Shown here: positions 48,628 through 62,138 of the stretch, in pieces
How the letters are laid out: each line of letters begins with the position of its first letter
Position numbering within the stretch: the stretch's first letter is position 1
NCBI GenBank assembly: GCA_920105625.2
Contig: OV050030.1
Span: forward strand, 191,575,887 to 191,639,886
DNA length: 64,000 nt
Direction of reading: 5' to 3'
From: Clusia tigrina
Taxonomy: Eukaryota; Arthropoda; Insecta; Diptera; Clusiidae
Notes under the pieces: generated by a model
Told to the model about the DNA's origin: nothing
The model's database searches: none
The model's input: only the letters and a program-made list of their open reading frames with translations
Program-made: the position numbers and the translations under genes

Positions 48628-50929
48628 GTGCTTTATTGTCACAAAATTTCAAGGTTTTATGACGCTCCAGTCAAAAGTTACAAGCTTTTGAATGTTGCAA
48701 ACTTTGATAGGTGTAGTACGCACGGAAAAAAGGAGTTAGAGCCATTGGCAGCTTTATCAGTGTTTCAATTTGGACTCAAGGGTAGCATATCTATGATCGA
48801 TAGCTTAAATTGACAAGGGGCATGCGTGCTATATTGTCACGAAAATTTCAAGGTTTTATGACGCTCCAGTAAAAAGTTACAAGCATTTGAATGTTGCAAA
48901 TTTTGATAGGTGTAGTACGCACGGAAAAAAGAGTTAGAGCCATTGGATGCTTTATCAGTGTTTCAATTTGGACTCAAGGGTAGCATATCTATGATCGATA
49001 GCTTAAATTGACAACGGGCATGAGTGCTTTATTGTCACAAATTTTCAAGGTTTTATGACGCTCCAGTAGAAAGTTACAGGCATTTGAATGTTGCAAACTT
49101 CGATACGCACCGTGTAGAAGTTTGGTCCATTGGAAGCTTTATCAGTGTTTGAATGTTGACTCAAGGGTAGCATAGCTATGACCGATAGCTTAAATTGACA
49201 AGGGGCATGAGTGCTTTATTGTCACAAAATTTCAAGGTTCTATGACGCTCCAGTAAAAAGTTACAAGCTTTTGAATGTTGCAAACTTTTATAGGTGTAGT
49301 ACGCACGGAAAAAAGGAGTCAGAGCCATTGGAAGTGTTTCAATTTGAACTCAAGGGTAGCATAGCTATGACCGATAGCTTAAATTGACAAGGGGCATGAG
49401 TGCTTTATTGTCACAAAATTTCAAGATTTTATGAGGCTCCAGTAAAAAGTTACAAGCTTTTGAATGTTGCAAACTTTGATAGGTGTAGTACGCACGGAAA
49501 AAAGGAGTTAGAGCCATTGGAAGCTTTATCAGTGTTTCAATTTGGACTCAAGGGTAGCATATCTATGACCGATAGCTTAGATTGACTAGAGGCACGAGCA
49601 GTTTATTGTCACAAAATTTCAAGGTTTTATGACGCTCCATTAAAAAGTTACAAGCTTTTGAATTTTGCAAACTTTGATAGGTGTAGTACGCACGGAAAAA
49701 AGGAGTTAGAGCCATTGGATGCTTTATCAGTGTTTAAATTTTGACTCAAGGGTAGAATAGCTATGACCGATAGCTTAGATTGACAAGAGGCACGAGCAGT
49801 CTATTGTCACAAAATGTCATGGTTTTATGACGCTCCAGTAAAAAGTTACAAGCATTTGAATGTTGCAAACTTTGATACGTACCGTGTAGAAGTTTGGTCC
49901 ATTGGAAGGTTTATCAGTGTTTCAATTTTGACCCAAGAGTAGCATGTCTATGACCGATAGCTTAGAGTGACAGGAGGCACGAGCACTTTCTTGTCACAAA
50001 ATTTCAAGGTTTTATGACGCTCCAGTAAAAAGTTACAAACATTTGAATGTTGCAAATTTTTATAGGTGTAGTACGCACGGAAAAAAGGAGTTAGAGCCAT
50101 TGGATGCTTTATCAGTGTTTCAATTTGGACTCAAGGGTAGCATATCTATGACCGATAGCTTAAATTGACAACGGGCATGAGTGCTTTATTGTCACAAATT
50201 TTCAAGGTTTTATGACGCTCCAGTAGAAAGTTACAGGCATTTGAATGTTACAAACTTTGATACGCACCGTGTAGAAGTTTGGTCCATTGGAAGGTTTATC
50301 AGTGTTTCAATTTTGACCCAAGAGTAGCATATCTATGACCGATAGCTTAGATTGACAAGAGGCACGAGCACTTTATTGTCACAAAATTTTAAGGTTTTAC
50401 GACGCTCCAGTAAAAAGTTACAAACATTTGAATGTTGCAAATTTTGATAGGTGTAGTACGCACGGAAAAAAGGAGTTAGAGCCATTGGATGCTTTATCAG
50501 TGTTTTAATTTGAACTCAAGGGTAGGATAGCTATGACCGATAGCTTAAATTGACAACGGGCATGAGTGCTTTATTGTCACAAATTTTCAAGGTTTTTTGA
50601 CGCTCCAGTAGAAAGTTACAGGCATTTGAATGTTGTAAACTTTGATACGCACCGTGTAGAAGTTTGGTCCATTGGAAGCTTTATCAGTGTTTCAATGTTG
50701 ACTCAAGGGTAGCATAGCTATGATCGATAGCTTAAATTGACAAGGGGCATGAGGCATGATTTCAAGGTTTTATGACGCTCCAGTAAAAAGTTACAAGCTT
50801 TTGAATGTTGCAAACTTTGATAGGTGTAGTACGCACGGAAAAAAGGAGTCAGAGCCATTGGAAGTGTTTCAATTTGGATTCAAGGGTAGCATAGCTATGA
50901 CCGATAGCTTAAATTGACAAGGGGCATGA
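48628..50929. repeat. 2302-bp derivative block, module copy 2
   Basis: Starts A 48628, A+(198) 48826, C 49024, B 49211, A 49400, A 49598, C 49796, A 49983, C 50181, then A 50368, C 50566, B177 50753. This equals the 3835-bp block with 1533 bp removed. The jump occurs inside or beside C 50181, which starts like 46346 (ATGTTACAAAC) and ends like 47879 (GGAAGGTTTATC, GACCCAAGAG). That unit is therefore the recombinant junction. Confidence 0.92.
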
Positions 50930-53631
50930 GTGCTTTATTGTCACAAAATTTCAAGGTTTTATGACGCTCCAGTCAAAAGTTACAAGCTTTTGAATGTTGC
51001 AAACTTTGATAGGTGTAGTACGCACGGAAAAAAGGAGTTAGAGCCATTGGAAGCTTTATCAGTGTTTCAATTTGGACTCAAGGGTAGCATATCTATGATC
51101 GATAGCTTAAATTGACAAGGGGCATGCGTGCTATATTGTCACGAAAATTTCAAGGTTTTATGACGCTCCAGTAAAAAGTTACAAGCATTTGAATGTTGCA
51201 AATTTTGATAGGTGTAGTACGCACGGAAAAAAGAGTTAGAGCCATTGGATGCTTTATCAGTGTTTCAATTTGGACTCAAGGGTAGCATATCTATGATCGA
51301 TAGCTTAAATTGACAACGGGCATGAGTGCTTTATTGTCACAAATTTTCAAGGTTTTATGACGCTCCAGTAGAAAGTTACAGGCATTTGAATGTTGCAAAC
51401 TTCGATACGCACCGTGTAGAAGTTTGGTCCATTGGAAGCTTTATCAGTGTTTCAATGTTGACTCAAGGGTAGCATAGCTATGACCGATAGCTTAAATTGA
51501 CAAGAGGCATGAGTGCTTTATTGTCACAAAATTTCAAGGTTCTATGACGCTCCAGTAAAAAGTTACAAGCTTTTGAATGTTGCAAACTTTTATAGGTGTA
51601 GTACGCACGGAAAAAAGGAGTCAGAGCCATTGGAAGTGTTTCAATTTGAACTCAATGGTAGCATAGCTATGACCGATAGCTTAAATTGACAAGGGGCATG
51701 AGTGCTTTATTGTCACAAAATTTCAAGATTTTATGAGGCTCCAGTAAAAAGTTACAAGCTTTTGAATGTTGCAAACTTTGATAGGTGGAGTACGCACGGA
51801 AAAAAGGAGTTAGAGCCATTGGAAGCTTTATCAGTGTTTCAATTTGGACTCAAGGGTAGCATATCTATGACCGATAGCTTAGATTGACAAGAGGCACGAG
51901 CACTTTATTGTCACAAAATTTCAAGGTTTTATGACGCTCCATTAAAAAGTTACAAGCTTTTGAATTTTGCAAACTTTGATAGGTGTAGTACGCACGGAAA
52001 AAAGGAGTTAGAGCCATTGGATGCTTTATCAGTGTTTAAATTTTGACTCAAGGGTAGAATAGCTATGACCGATAGCTTAGATTGACAAGAGGCACGAGCA
52101 GTCTATTGTCACAAAATGTCATGGTTTTATGACGCTCCAGTAAAAAGTTACAAGCATTTGAATGTTGCAAACTTTGATACGTACCGTGTAGAAGTTTGGT
52201 CCATTGGAAGGTTTATCAGTGTTTCAATTTTGACCCAAGAGTAGCATGTCTATGACCGATAGCTTAGAGTGACAGGAGGCACGAGCACTTTCTTGTCACA
52301 AAATTTCAAGGTTTTATGACGCTCCAGTAAAAAGTTACAAACATTTGAATGTTGCAAATTTTTATAGGTGTAGTACGCACGGAAAAAAGGAGTTAGAGCC
52401 ATTGGATGCTTTATCAGTGTTTCAATTTGGACTCAAGGGTAGCATATCTATGACCGATAGCTTAAATTGACAACGGGCATGAGTGCTTTATTGTCACAAA
52501 TTTTCAAGGTTTTATGACGCTCCAGTAGAAAGTTACAGGCATTTGAATGTTATAAACTTTGATACGCACCGTGTAGAAGTTTGGTCCATTGGAAGCTTTA
52601 TCAGTGTTTCAATTTTGACTCAAGGGTAGCATAGCTATGACCGATAGCTTAAATTGACAAGGTGCATGAGTGCTTTATTGTCACAAAATTTCAAGGTTCT
52701 ATGACGCTCCAGTAAAAAGTTACAAGCTTTTGAATGTTGCAAACTTTTATAGGTGTAGTACGCACGGAAAAAAGGAGTCAGAGCTATTGGAAGTGTTTCA
52801 ATTTGGACTCAAGGGTAGCATAGCTATGACCGCTAGCTTAAATTGATAAGGGGCATGAGTGCTTTATTGTCACAAAATTTCCAGGTTTTATGACGCTCCA
52901 GTAAAAAGTTACAAACTTTTGAATGTTGCAAACTTTGATAGGTGTAGTACGCACGGAAAAAAGGAGTTAGAGCCATTGGAAGCTTTATCAGTCTTTCAAT
53001 TTGGACTCAAGGGTAGCATATCTATGATCGATAGCTTAAATTGACAAGGGGCATGCGTGCTATATTGTCACGAAAATTTCAAGGTTTTATGACGCTCCAG
53101 TAAAAAGTTACAAACATTTGAATGTTGCAAATTTTGATAGGTGTAGTACGCACGGAAAAAAGGAGTTAGAGCCATTGGATGCTTTATCAGTGTTTCAATT
53201 TGGACTCAAGGGTAGCATAGCTATGACCGATAGCTTAAATTGACAACGGGCATGAGTGCTTTATTGTCACAAATTTTCAAGGTTTTATGACGCTCCAGTA
53301 GAAAGTTACAGGCATTTGAATGTTACAAACTTTGATACGCACCGTGTAGAAGTTTGGTCCATTGGAAGCTTTATCAGTGTTTCAATTTTGACTCAAGGGT
53401 AGCATAGCTATGACCGATAGCTTAAATTGACAAGGAGTATGAGTGCTTTATTGTCACAAAATTTCAAGGTTCTATGACGCTCCAGTAAAAAGTTACAAGC
53501 TTTTGAATGTTGCAAACTTTTATAGGTGTAGTACGCACGGAAAAAAGGAGTCAGAGCTATTGGAAGTGTTTCAATTTGGACTCAAGGGTAGCATAGCTAT
53601 GACCGATAGCTTAAATTGACAAGGGGCATGA
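50930..53631. repeat. Module copy 3 and following units
   Basis: Starts A 50930, A+(198) 51128, C 51326, B 51513, A 51702, A 51900, C 52098, A 52285, C 52483, B 52670, then A 52859, A+ 53057, C 53256, B 53443. The first nine units repeat the 1740-bp module; the tenth B follows the copy-1 order rather than copy 2. Private changes include GATAGGTGGAG at 51787, ATGTTATAAAC near 52550, and GACCGCTAGC at 52830, which breaks the dyad. Confidence 0.9.
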
Positions 53632-56600
53632 ATGCTTTATTGTCACAAAATTTCAAGGTTTTATGACGCTCCAGTAAAAAGTGACAAGCTTTTGAATGTT
53701 GCAAACTTTGATAGGTGTAGTACGCACGGAAAAAAGGAGTTAGAGCCATTGGAAGCTTTATCAGTGTTTCAATTTGGACTCAAGGGTAGCATAGCTATGA
53801 TCGATAGCTTAAATTGACAAGGGGCATGAGTGCTTTATTGTCACAAAATTTCAAGGTTTTATGACGCTCCAGTAAAAAGTTACAAGCATTTGAATGTTGC
53901 AAATTTTGATAGGTGTAGTACCACGGAAAAAAGGAGTCAGAGCCATTGGAAGATTTATCAGTGTTTCAATTTGGACTCAAGGGTAGCATAGCTATGACCG
54001 ATAGCTTAAATTGACAAGGGGCATTAGTGCTTTATTGTCACGAAAATTTCAAGGTTTTATGACGCTCCAGTAAAAACTTACAAGCATTTGAATGTTGCAA
54101 ATTTTGATAGGTGTAGTACCACGGAAAAAAGGAGTCAGAGCCATTGGAAGATTTATCAGTGTTTCAATTTGGACTCAAGGTTAGCATAGCTATGACCGAT
54201 AGCTTAAATTAACAAGGGGCATGAGTGCTTTATTGTCACAAAATTTCAAGGTTTTATGACGCTCCAGTAGAAAGTTACAGGCATTTGAATGTTGCAAACT
54301 TTGATACGCACCGTGTAGAAGTTTGGTCCATTGGAAGCTTTATCAGTGTTTCAATGTTGACTCAAGGGTAGCATAGCTATGACCAATAGCTTAAATTGAC
54401 AAGGGGCATGAGTGCTTTAGTGTCACAAAATTTCAAGGTTTTGTGACGCTCCAGTAAAAAGTTACAAGCTTTTGAATGTTGCAAACTTTGATAGGTGTAG
54501 TACGCACGGAAAAAAGGAGTCAGAGCCATTGGAAGTGTTTCAATTTGGACTCAAGGGTAGCATAGCTATGACCGATAGCTTAAATTGACAAGGGCCATGA
54601 GTGCTTTATTGTCACAAAATTTCAAGGTTTTATGACGCTCCAGTAGAAAGTTACAGGCATTTGAATGTTACAAACTTTGATACGCACCGTGTAGAAGTTT
54701 GGTCCATTGGAAGCTTTATCAGTGTTTCAATTTTGACTCAAGGGTAGCATAGCTATGACCGATAGCTTAAATTGACAAGGTGCATGAGTGCTTTATTGTC
54801 ACAAAATTTCAAGGTTTTATGACGCTCCAGTAGAAAGTTACAGGCATTTGAATGTTGCAAACTTTGATACGCACCGTGTAGAAGTTTGGTCCATTGGAAG
54901 CTTTATCAGTGTTTCAATGTTGACTCAAGGGTAGCATAGCTATGACCAATAGCTTAAATTGACAAGGGGCATGAGTGCTTTAGTGTCACAAAATTTCAAG
55001 GTTTTGTGACGCTCCAGTAAAAAGTTACAAGCTTTTGAATGTTGCAAACTTTGATAGGTGTAGTACGCACGGAAAAAAGGAGTCAGAGCCATTGGAAGTG
55101 TTTCAATTTGGACTCAAGGGTAGCATAGCTATGACCGATAGCTTAAATTGACAAGGGCCATGAGTGCTTTATTGTCACAAAATTTCAAGGTTTTATGACG
55201 CTCCAGTAGAAAGTTACAGGCATTTGAATGTTACAAACTTTGATACGCACCGTGTAGAAGTTTGGTCCATTGGAAGCTTTATCAGTGTTTCAATTTTGAC
55301 TCAAGGGTAGCATAGCTATGACCGATAGCTTAAATTGACAAGGTGCATGAGTGCTTTATTGTCACAAAATTTCAAGGTTCTATGACGCTCCAGTAAAAAG
55401 TTACAAGCTTTTGAATGTTGCAAACTTTTATAGGTGTAGTACGCACGGAAAAAAGGAGTCAGAGCTATTGGAAGTGTTTCAATTTGGACTCAAGGGTAGC
55501 ATAGCTATGACCGATAGCTTAAATTGATAAGGGGCATGAGTGCTTTATTGTCACAAAATTTCCAGGTTTTATGACGCTCCAGTAAAAAGTTACAAACTTT
55601 TGAATGTTGCAAACTTTGATAGGTGTAGTACGCACGGAAAAAAGGAGTCAGAGCTATTGGAAGTGTTTCAATTTGGACTCAAGGGTAGCATAGCTATGAC
55701 CGATAGCTTAAATTGACAAGGGGCATGAATGCTTTATTGTCACAAAATTTCAAGGTTTTATGACGCTCCAGTAAAAAGTGACAAGCTTTTGAATGTTGCA
55801 AACTTTGATAGGTGTAGTACGCACGGAAAAAAGGAGTTAGAGCCATTGGAAGCTTTATCAGTGTTTCAATTTGGACTCAAGGGTAGCATAGCTATGATCG
55901 ATAGCTTAAATTGACAAGGGGCATGAGTGCTTTATTGTCACAAAATTTCAAGGTTTTATGACGCTCCAGTAAAAAGTTACAAGCATTTGAATGTTGCAAA
56001 TTTTGATAGGTGTAGTACCACGGAAAAAAGGAGTCAGAGCCATTGGAAGATTTATCAGTGTTTCAATTTGGACTCAAGGGTAGCATAGCTATGATCGATA
56101 GCTTAAATTGACAAGGGGCATTAGTGCTTTATTGTCACGAAAATTTCAAGGTTTTATGACGCTCCAGTAAAAACTTACAAGCATTTGAATGTTGCAAATT
56201 TTGATAGGTGTTGTACCACGGAAAAAAGGAGTCAGAGCCATTGGAAGATTTATCAGTGTTTCAATTTGGACTCAAGGTTAGCATAGCTATGACCGATAGC
56301 TTAAATTAACAAGGGGCATGAGTGCTTTATTGTCACAAAATTTCAAGGTTTTATGACGCTCCAGTAGAAAGTTACAGGCATTTGAATGTTGCAAACTTTG
56401 ATACGCACCGTGTAGAAGTTTGGTCCATTGGAAGCTTTATCAGTGTTTCAATGTTGACTCAAGGGTAGCATAGCTATGACCAATAGCTTAAATTGACAAG
56501 GGGCATGAGTGCTTTAGTGTCACAAAATTTCAAGGTTTTGTGACGCTCCAGTAAAAAGTAACAAGCTTTTGAATGTTGCAAACTTTGATAGGTGTAGTAC

Positions 56601-56697
56601 GCACGGAAAAAAGGAGTCAGAGCCATTGGAAGTGTTTCAATTTGGACTCAAGGGTAGCATAGCTATGACCGATAGCTTAAATTGACAAGGGCCATGA
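53632..56697. repeat. A-D-D segments with a 563-bp tandem duplication
   Basis: Starts A 53632, D 53830, D+ 54027, C 54225, B 54412, C 54601, C 54788, B 54975, C 55164, B 55351, B 55540, A 55729, D 55927, D+ 56124, C 56322, B 56509. D+ is a 198-bp D with the CACGAAAA start and AAAACTTACAAGC. C-B-C at 54225-54787 is duplicated at 54788-55350 (187+189+187 = 563). The A-D-D+-C-B run occurs at both ends, and A 53632 and A 55729 share CATGAATGC and AAAGTGACAAGC. Confidence 0.9.
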
Positions 56698-58020
56698 GTG
56701 CTTTATTGTCACAAAATTTCAAGGTTTTATGACGCTCCAGTAAAAAGTTACAAGCTTTTGAATGTTGCAAACTTTGATAGGTGTAGTACGCACGGAAAAA
56801 AGGAGTTAGAGCCATTGGAAGCTTTATCAGTGTTTCAATTTGGACTCAAGGGTAGCATATCTATGATAGATAGCTTAAATTGACAAGGAGCATGCGTGCT
56901 TTATTGTCACAAAATTTAAAGGTTTTATGACGCTCCAGAAAAAAGTTACAAGCATTTGAATGTTGCAAACTTTGATACGCACCGTGTAGAAGTTTGGTCC
57001 ATTGGAAGGTTTATCAGTGTTTCAATTTTGACCCAAGAGTAGCATATCTATGACCGATAGCTTAGATTGACAAGAGGCACGAGCACTTTATTGTCACAAA
57101 ATTTTAAGGTTTTACGACGCTCCAGTAAAAAGTTACAAACATTTGAATGTTGCAAATTTTGATAGGTGTAGTACGCACGGAAAAAAGGAGTTAGAGCCAT
57201 TGGATGCTTTATCAGTGTTTCAATTTGGACTCAAGGGTAGGATAGCTATGACCGATAGCTTAAATTGACAACGGGCATGAGTGCTTTATTGTCACAAATT
57301 TTCAAGGTTTTTTGACGCTCCAGTAGAAAGTTACAGGCATTTGAATGTTGCAAACTTTGATACGCACCGTGTAGAAGTTTGGTCCATTGGAAGCTTTATC
57401 AGTGTTTCAATGTTGACTCAAGGGTAGCATAGCTATGATCGATAGCTTAAATTGACAAGGGGCATGAGGCATGATTTCAAGGTTTTATGACGCTCCAGTA
57501 AAAAGTTACAAGCTTTTGAATGTTGCAAACTTTGATAGGTGTAGTACGCACGGAAAAAAGGAGTCAGAGCCATTGGAAGTGTTTCAATTTGGATTCAAGG
57601 GTAGCATAGCTATGACCGATAGCTTAAATTGACAAGGGGCATGAGTGCTTTATTGTCACAAAATTTCAAGGTTTTATGACGCTCCAGTAGAAAGTTACAG
57701 GCATTTGAATGTTGCAAACTTTGATACGCACCGTGTAGAAGTTTGGTCCATTGGAAGCTTTATCAGTGTTTCAATGTTGACTCAAGGGTAGCATAGCTAT
57801 GACCAATAGCTTAAATTGACAAGGGGCATGAGTGCTTTAGTGTCACAAAATTTCAAGGTTTTGTGACGCTCCAGTAAAAAGTTACAAGCTTTTGAATGTT
57901 GCAAACTTTGATAGGTGTAGTACGCACGGAAAAAAGGAGTCAGAGCCATTGGAAGTGTTTCAATTTGGACTCAAGGGTAGCATAGCTATGACCGATAGCT
58001 TAAATTGACAAGGGCCATGA
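56698..58020. repeat. 1323-bp 7-unit segment, earlier copy
   Basis: Starts A 56698, C 56896, A 57083, C 57281, B177 57468, C 57645, B 57832. The same run occurs at 60816-62138 inside the 4118-bp repeat, with GATAGATAGC, GGAGCATG, TTTTTTGACGC and CTTTAGTGTC/TTTTGTGACGC markers. One visible difference is GGAGCATGCGTGC here versus GGAGCATAGGTGC at the later A-C junction. Confidence 0.92.
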
Positions 58021-58206
58021 GTGCTTTATTGTCACAAAATTTCAAGGTTTTATGACGCTCCAGTAAAAAGTTACAAGCTTTTGAATGTTGCAAACTTTGA
58101 TAGGTGTAGTACGCACGGAAAAAAGGAGTTAGAGCCATTGGATGCTTTATCAGTGTTTCAATTTGGACTCAAGGGTAGCATAGCTATGACCGATAGCTTA
58201 AATTGA
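58021..58206 (+). other. Recurring 61-codon open frame of A units (not judged a gene)
   Basis: Representative of about 70 near-identical frames, one per intact A unit, each running from GTG to TGA 12 bp before the next unit. The predicted product begins MLYCHKISRFYDAPVKSYKL if GTG is read as start. The first in-frame ATG is near codon 56. The ATG just upstream in GGGCATGAGTGC is in another frame and stops after 12 codons. No signal peptide, membrane segment or known motif is evident. B units keep the frame (58 codons), but A*, C and D units break it. I treat it as a consequence of a stop-poor repeat, not a gene. Confidence 0.75.
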
Positions 58207-58989
58207 CAACGGGCATGAGTGCTTTATTGTCACAAATTTTCAAGGTTTTATGACGCTCCAGTAGAAAGTTACAGGCATTTGAATGTTACAAACTTTGAAA
58301 CGCACCGTGTAGAAGTTTGGTCCATTGGAAGCTTTATCAGTGTTTCAATTTTGACTCAAGGGTAGCATAGCTATGACCGATAGCTTAAATTGACAAGGGG
58401 TATGAGTGCTTTATTGTCACAAAATTTCAAGGTTCTATGACGCTCCAGTAAAAAGTTACAAGCTTTTGAATGTTGCAAACTTTTATAGGTGTAGTACGCA
58501 CGGAAAAAAGGAGTCAGAGCTATTGGAAGTGTTTCAATTTGGACTCAAGGGTAGCATAGCTATGACCGATAGCTTAAATTGACAAGGGGCATGAATGCTT
58601 TATTGTCACAAAATTTCAAGGTTTTATGACGCTCCAGTAAAAAGTGACAAGCTTTTGAATGTTGCAAACTTTGATAGGTGTAGTACGCACGGAAAAAAGG
58701 AGTTAGAGCCATTGGAAGCTTTATCAGTGTTTCAATTTGGACTCAAGGGTAGCATAGCTATGATCGATAGCTTAAATTGACAAGGGGCATGAGTGCTTTA
58801 TTGTCACAAAATTTCAAGGTTTTATGACGCTCCAGTAAAAAGTTACAAGCATTTGAATGTTGCAAATTTTGATAGGTGTAGTACCACGGAAAAAAGGAGT
58901 CAGAGCCATTGGAAGATTTATCAGTGTTTCAATTTGGACTCAAGGGTAGCATAGCTATGATCGATAGCTTAAATTGACAAGGGGCATTA

Positions 58990-59303
58990 GTGCTTTATTG
59001 TCACGAAAATTTCAAGGTTTTATGACGCTCCAGTAAAAACTTACAAGCATTTGAATGTTGCAAATTTTGATAGGTGTAGTACCACGGAAAAAAGGAGTCA
59101 GAGCCATTGGAAGATTTATCAGTGTTTCAATTTGAACTCAAGGTTTTTTGACGCTCCAGTAGAAAGTTACAGGCATTTGAATGTTGCAAACTTTGATACG
59201 CACCGTGTAGAAGTTTGGTCCATTGGAAGCTTTATCAGTGTTTCAATGTTGACTCAAGGGTAGCATAGCTATGATCGATAGCTTAAATTGACAAGGGGCA
59301 TGA
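58990..59303. repeat. 314-bp fused unit (D+ joined to C)
   Basis: A D+-type unit (CACGAAAA, GTACCACGG, GGAAGATTTATC) runs to GAACTCAAGG and continues straight into TTTTTTGACGCTCC of a C unit. Two full units would span 385 bp, so 71 bp is missing, including the dyad and the unit boundary. TCAAGG at 59138-59143 is present both in GGACTCAAGGGTAGC and in TTTTCAAGGTTTT, so the deletion used 6 bp of homology. The join leaves a chance 70-codon open frame at 59051-59263. The second copy is at 63108-63421. Confidence 0.93.
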
Positions 59304-62138
59304 GGCATGATTTCAAGGTTTTATGACGCTCCAGTAAAAAGTTACAAGCTTTTGAATGTTGCAAACTTTGATAGGTGTAGTACGCACGGAAAAAAGGAGT
59401 CAGAGCCATTGGAAGTGTTTCAATTTGGATTCAAGGGTAGCATAGCTATGACCGATAGCTTAAATTGACAAGGGGCATGAGTGCTTTATTGTCACAAAAT
59501 TTCAAGGTTTTATGACGCTCCAGTAGAAAGTTACAGGCATTTGAATGTTGCAAACTTTGATACGCACCGTGTAGAAGTTTGGTCCATTGGAAGCTTTATC
59601 AGTGTTTCAATGTTGACTCAAGGGTAGCATAGCTATGACCAATAGCTTAAATTGACAAGGGGCATGAGTGCTTTAGTGTCACAAAATTTCAAGGTTTTGT
59701 GACGCTCCAGTAAAAAGTTACAAGCTTTTGAATGTTGCAAACTTTGATAGGTGTAGTACGCACGGAAAAAAGGAGTCAGAGCCATTGGAAGTGTTTCAAT
59801 TTGGACTCAAGGGTAGCATAGCTATGACCGATAGCTTAAATTGACAAGGGCCATGAGTGCTTTATTGTCACAAAATTTCAAGGTTTTATGACGCTCCAGT
59901 AAAAAGTTACAAGCTTTTGAATGTTGCAAACTTTGATAGGTGTAGTACGCACGGAAAAAAGGAGTTAGAGCCATTGGAAGCTTTATCAGTGTTTCAATTT
60001 GGACTCAAGGGTAGCATATCTATGATAGATAGCTTAAATTGACAAGGAGCATGCGTGCTTTATTGTCACAAAATTTAAAGGTTTTATGACGCTCCAGAAA
60101 AAAGTTACAAGCATTTGAATGTTGCAAACTTTGATACGCACCGTGTAGAAGTTTGGTCCATTGGAAGGTTTATCAGTGTTTCAATTTTGACCCAAGAGTA
60201 GCATATCTATGACCGATAGCTTAGACTGACAAGAGGCACGAGCACTTTATTGTCACAAAATTTTAAGGTTTTACGACGCTCCAGTAAAAAGTTACAAACA
60301 TTTGAATGTTGCAAATTTTGATAGGTGTAGTATGCACGGAAAAAAGGAGTTAGAGCCATTGGATGCTTTATCAGTGTTTCAATTTGGAGTCAAGGGTAGC
60401 ATAGCTATGACCGATAGCTTAAATTGACAAGGGGCATGAGTGCTTTATTGTCACAAAATTTCAAGGCTTTATGACGCTCCAGTAGAAAGTTACAGGCATT
60501 TGAATGTTGCAAACTTTGATACGCACCATGTAGAAGTTTGGTCCATTGGAAGCTTTATCAGTGTTTCAATGTTGACTCAAGGGTAGCATAGCTATGACCA
60601 ATAGCTTAAATTGACAAGGGGCATGAGTGCTTTAGTGTCACAAAATTTCAAGGTTTTGTGACGCTCCAGTAAAAAGTTACAAGCTTTTGAATGTTGCAAA
60701 CTTTGATAGGTGTAGTACGCACGGAAAAAAGGAGTCAGAGCCATTGGAAGTGTTTCAATTTGGACTCAAGGGTAGCATAGCTATGACCGATAGCTTAAAT
60801 TGACAAGGGCCATGAGTGCTTTATTGTCACAAAATTTCAAGGTTTTATGACGCTCCAGTAAAAAGTTACAAGCTTTTGAATGTTGCAAACTTTGATAGGT
60901 GTAGTACGCACGGAAAAAAGGAGTTAGAGCCATTGGAAGCTTTATCAGTGTTTCAATTTGGACTCAAGGGTAGCATATCTATGATAGATAGCTTAAATTG
61001 ACAAGGAGCATAGGTGCTTTATTGTCACAAAATTTAAAGGTTTTATGACGCTCCAGAAAAAAGTTACAAGCATTTGAATGTTGCAAACTTTGATACGCAC
61101 CGTGTAGAAGTTTGGTCCATTGGAAGGTTTATCAGTGTTTCAATTTTGACCCAAGAGTAGCATATCTATGACCGATAGCTTAGATTGACAAGAGGCACGA
61201 GCACTTTATTGTCACAAAATTTTAAGGTTTTACGACGCTCCAGTAAAAAGTTACAAACATTTGAATGTTGCAAATTTTGATAGGTGTAGTACGCACGGAA
61301 AAAAGGAGTTAGAGCCATTGGATGCTTTATCAGTGTTTCAATTTGGACTCAAGGGTAGGATAGCTATGACCGATAGCTTAAATTGACAACGGGCATGAGT
61401 GCTTTATTGTCACAAATTTTCAAGGTTTTTTGACGCTCCAGTAGAAAGTTACAGGCATTTGAATGTTGCAAACTTTGATACGCACCGTGTAGAAGTTTGG
61501 TCCATTGGAAGCTTTATCAGTGTTTCAATGTTGACTCAAGGGTAGCATAGCTATGATCGATAGCTTAAATTGACAAGGGGCATGAGGCATGATTTCAAGG
61601 TTTTATGACGCTCCAGTAAAAAGTTACAAGCTTTTGAATGTTGCAAACTTTGATAGGTGTAGTACGCACGGAAAAAAGGAGTCAGAGCCATTGGAAGTGT
61701 TTCAATTTGGATTCAAGGGTAGCATAGCTATGACCGATAGCTTAAATTGACAAGGGGCATGAGTGCTTTATTGTCACAAAATTTCAAGGTTTTATGACGC
61801 TCCAGTAGAAAGTTACAGGCATTTGAATGTTGCAAACTTTGATACGCACCGTGTAGAAGTTTGGTCCATTGGAAGCTTTATCAGTGTTTCAATGTTGACT
61901 CAAGGGTAGCATAGCTATGACCAATAGCTTAAATTGACAAGGGGCATGAGTGCTTTAGTGTCACAAAATTTCAAGGTTTTGTGACGCTCCAGTAAAAAGT
62001 TACAAGCTTTTGAATGTTGCAAACTTTGATAGGTGTAGTACGCACGGAAAAAAGGAGTCAGAGCCATTGGAAGTGTTTCAATTTGGACTCAAGGGTAGCA
62101 TAGCTATGACCGATAGCTTAAATTGACAAGGGCCATGA

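Larger units (their letters stand above)
58021..62138. repeat. 4118-bp higher-order repeat, copy 1
   Basis: Starts A 58021, C 58219, B 58406, A 58595, D 58793, fused unit 58990, B177 59304, C 59481, B 59668, A 59857, C 60055, A 60242, C 60440, B 60627, A 60816, C 61014, A 61201, C 61399, B177 61586, C 61763, B 61950. The next copy starts at 62139. A shorter A-C-A-C-B cycle (959 bp at 59857-60815) precedes a related A-C-A-C-B177-C-B cycle, which has two extra units. C 60440 has CAAGGCTTTATG and CACCATGTAG. Confidence 0.93.

Noticed and set aside
42714..49210. CENP-B box-like motif at CTTCGATACGCACCGTG
   Set aside because: The TTCG matches, but the required A and CGGG positions do not. The TTCG arises from a T-to-C change in one late C subtype; most units read TTTGATACGC.
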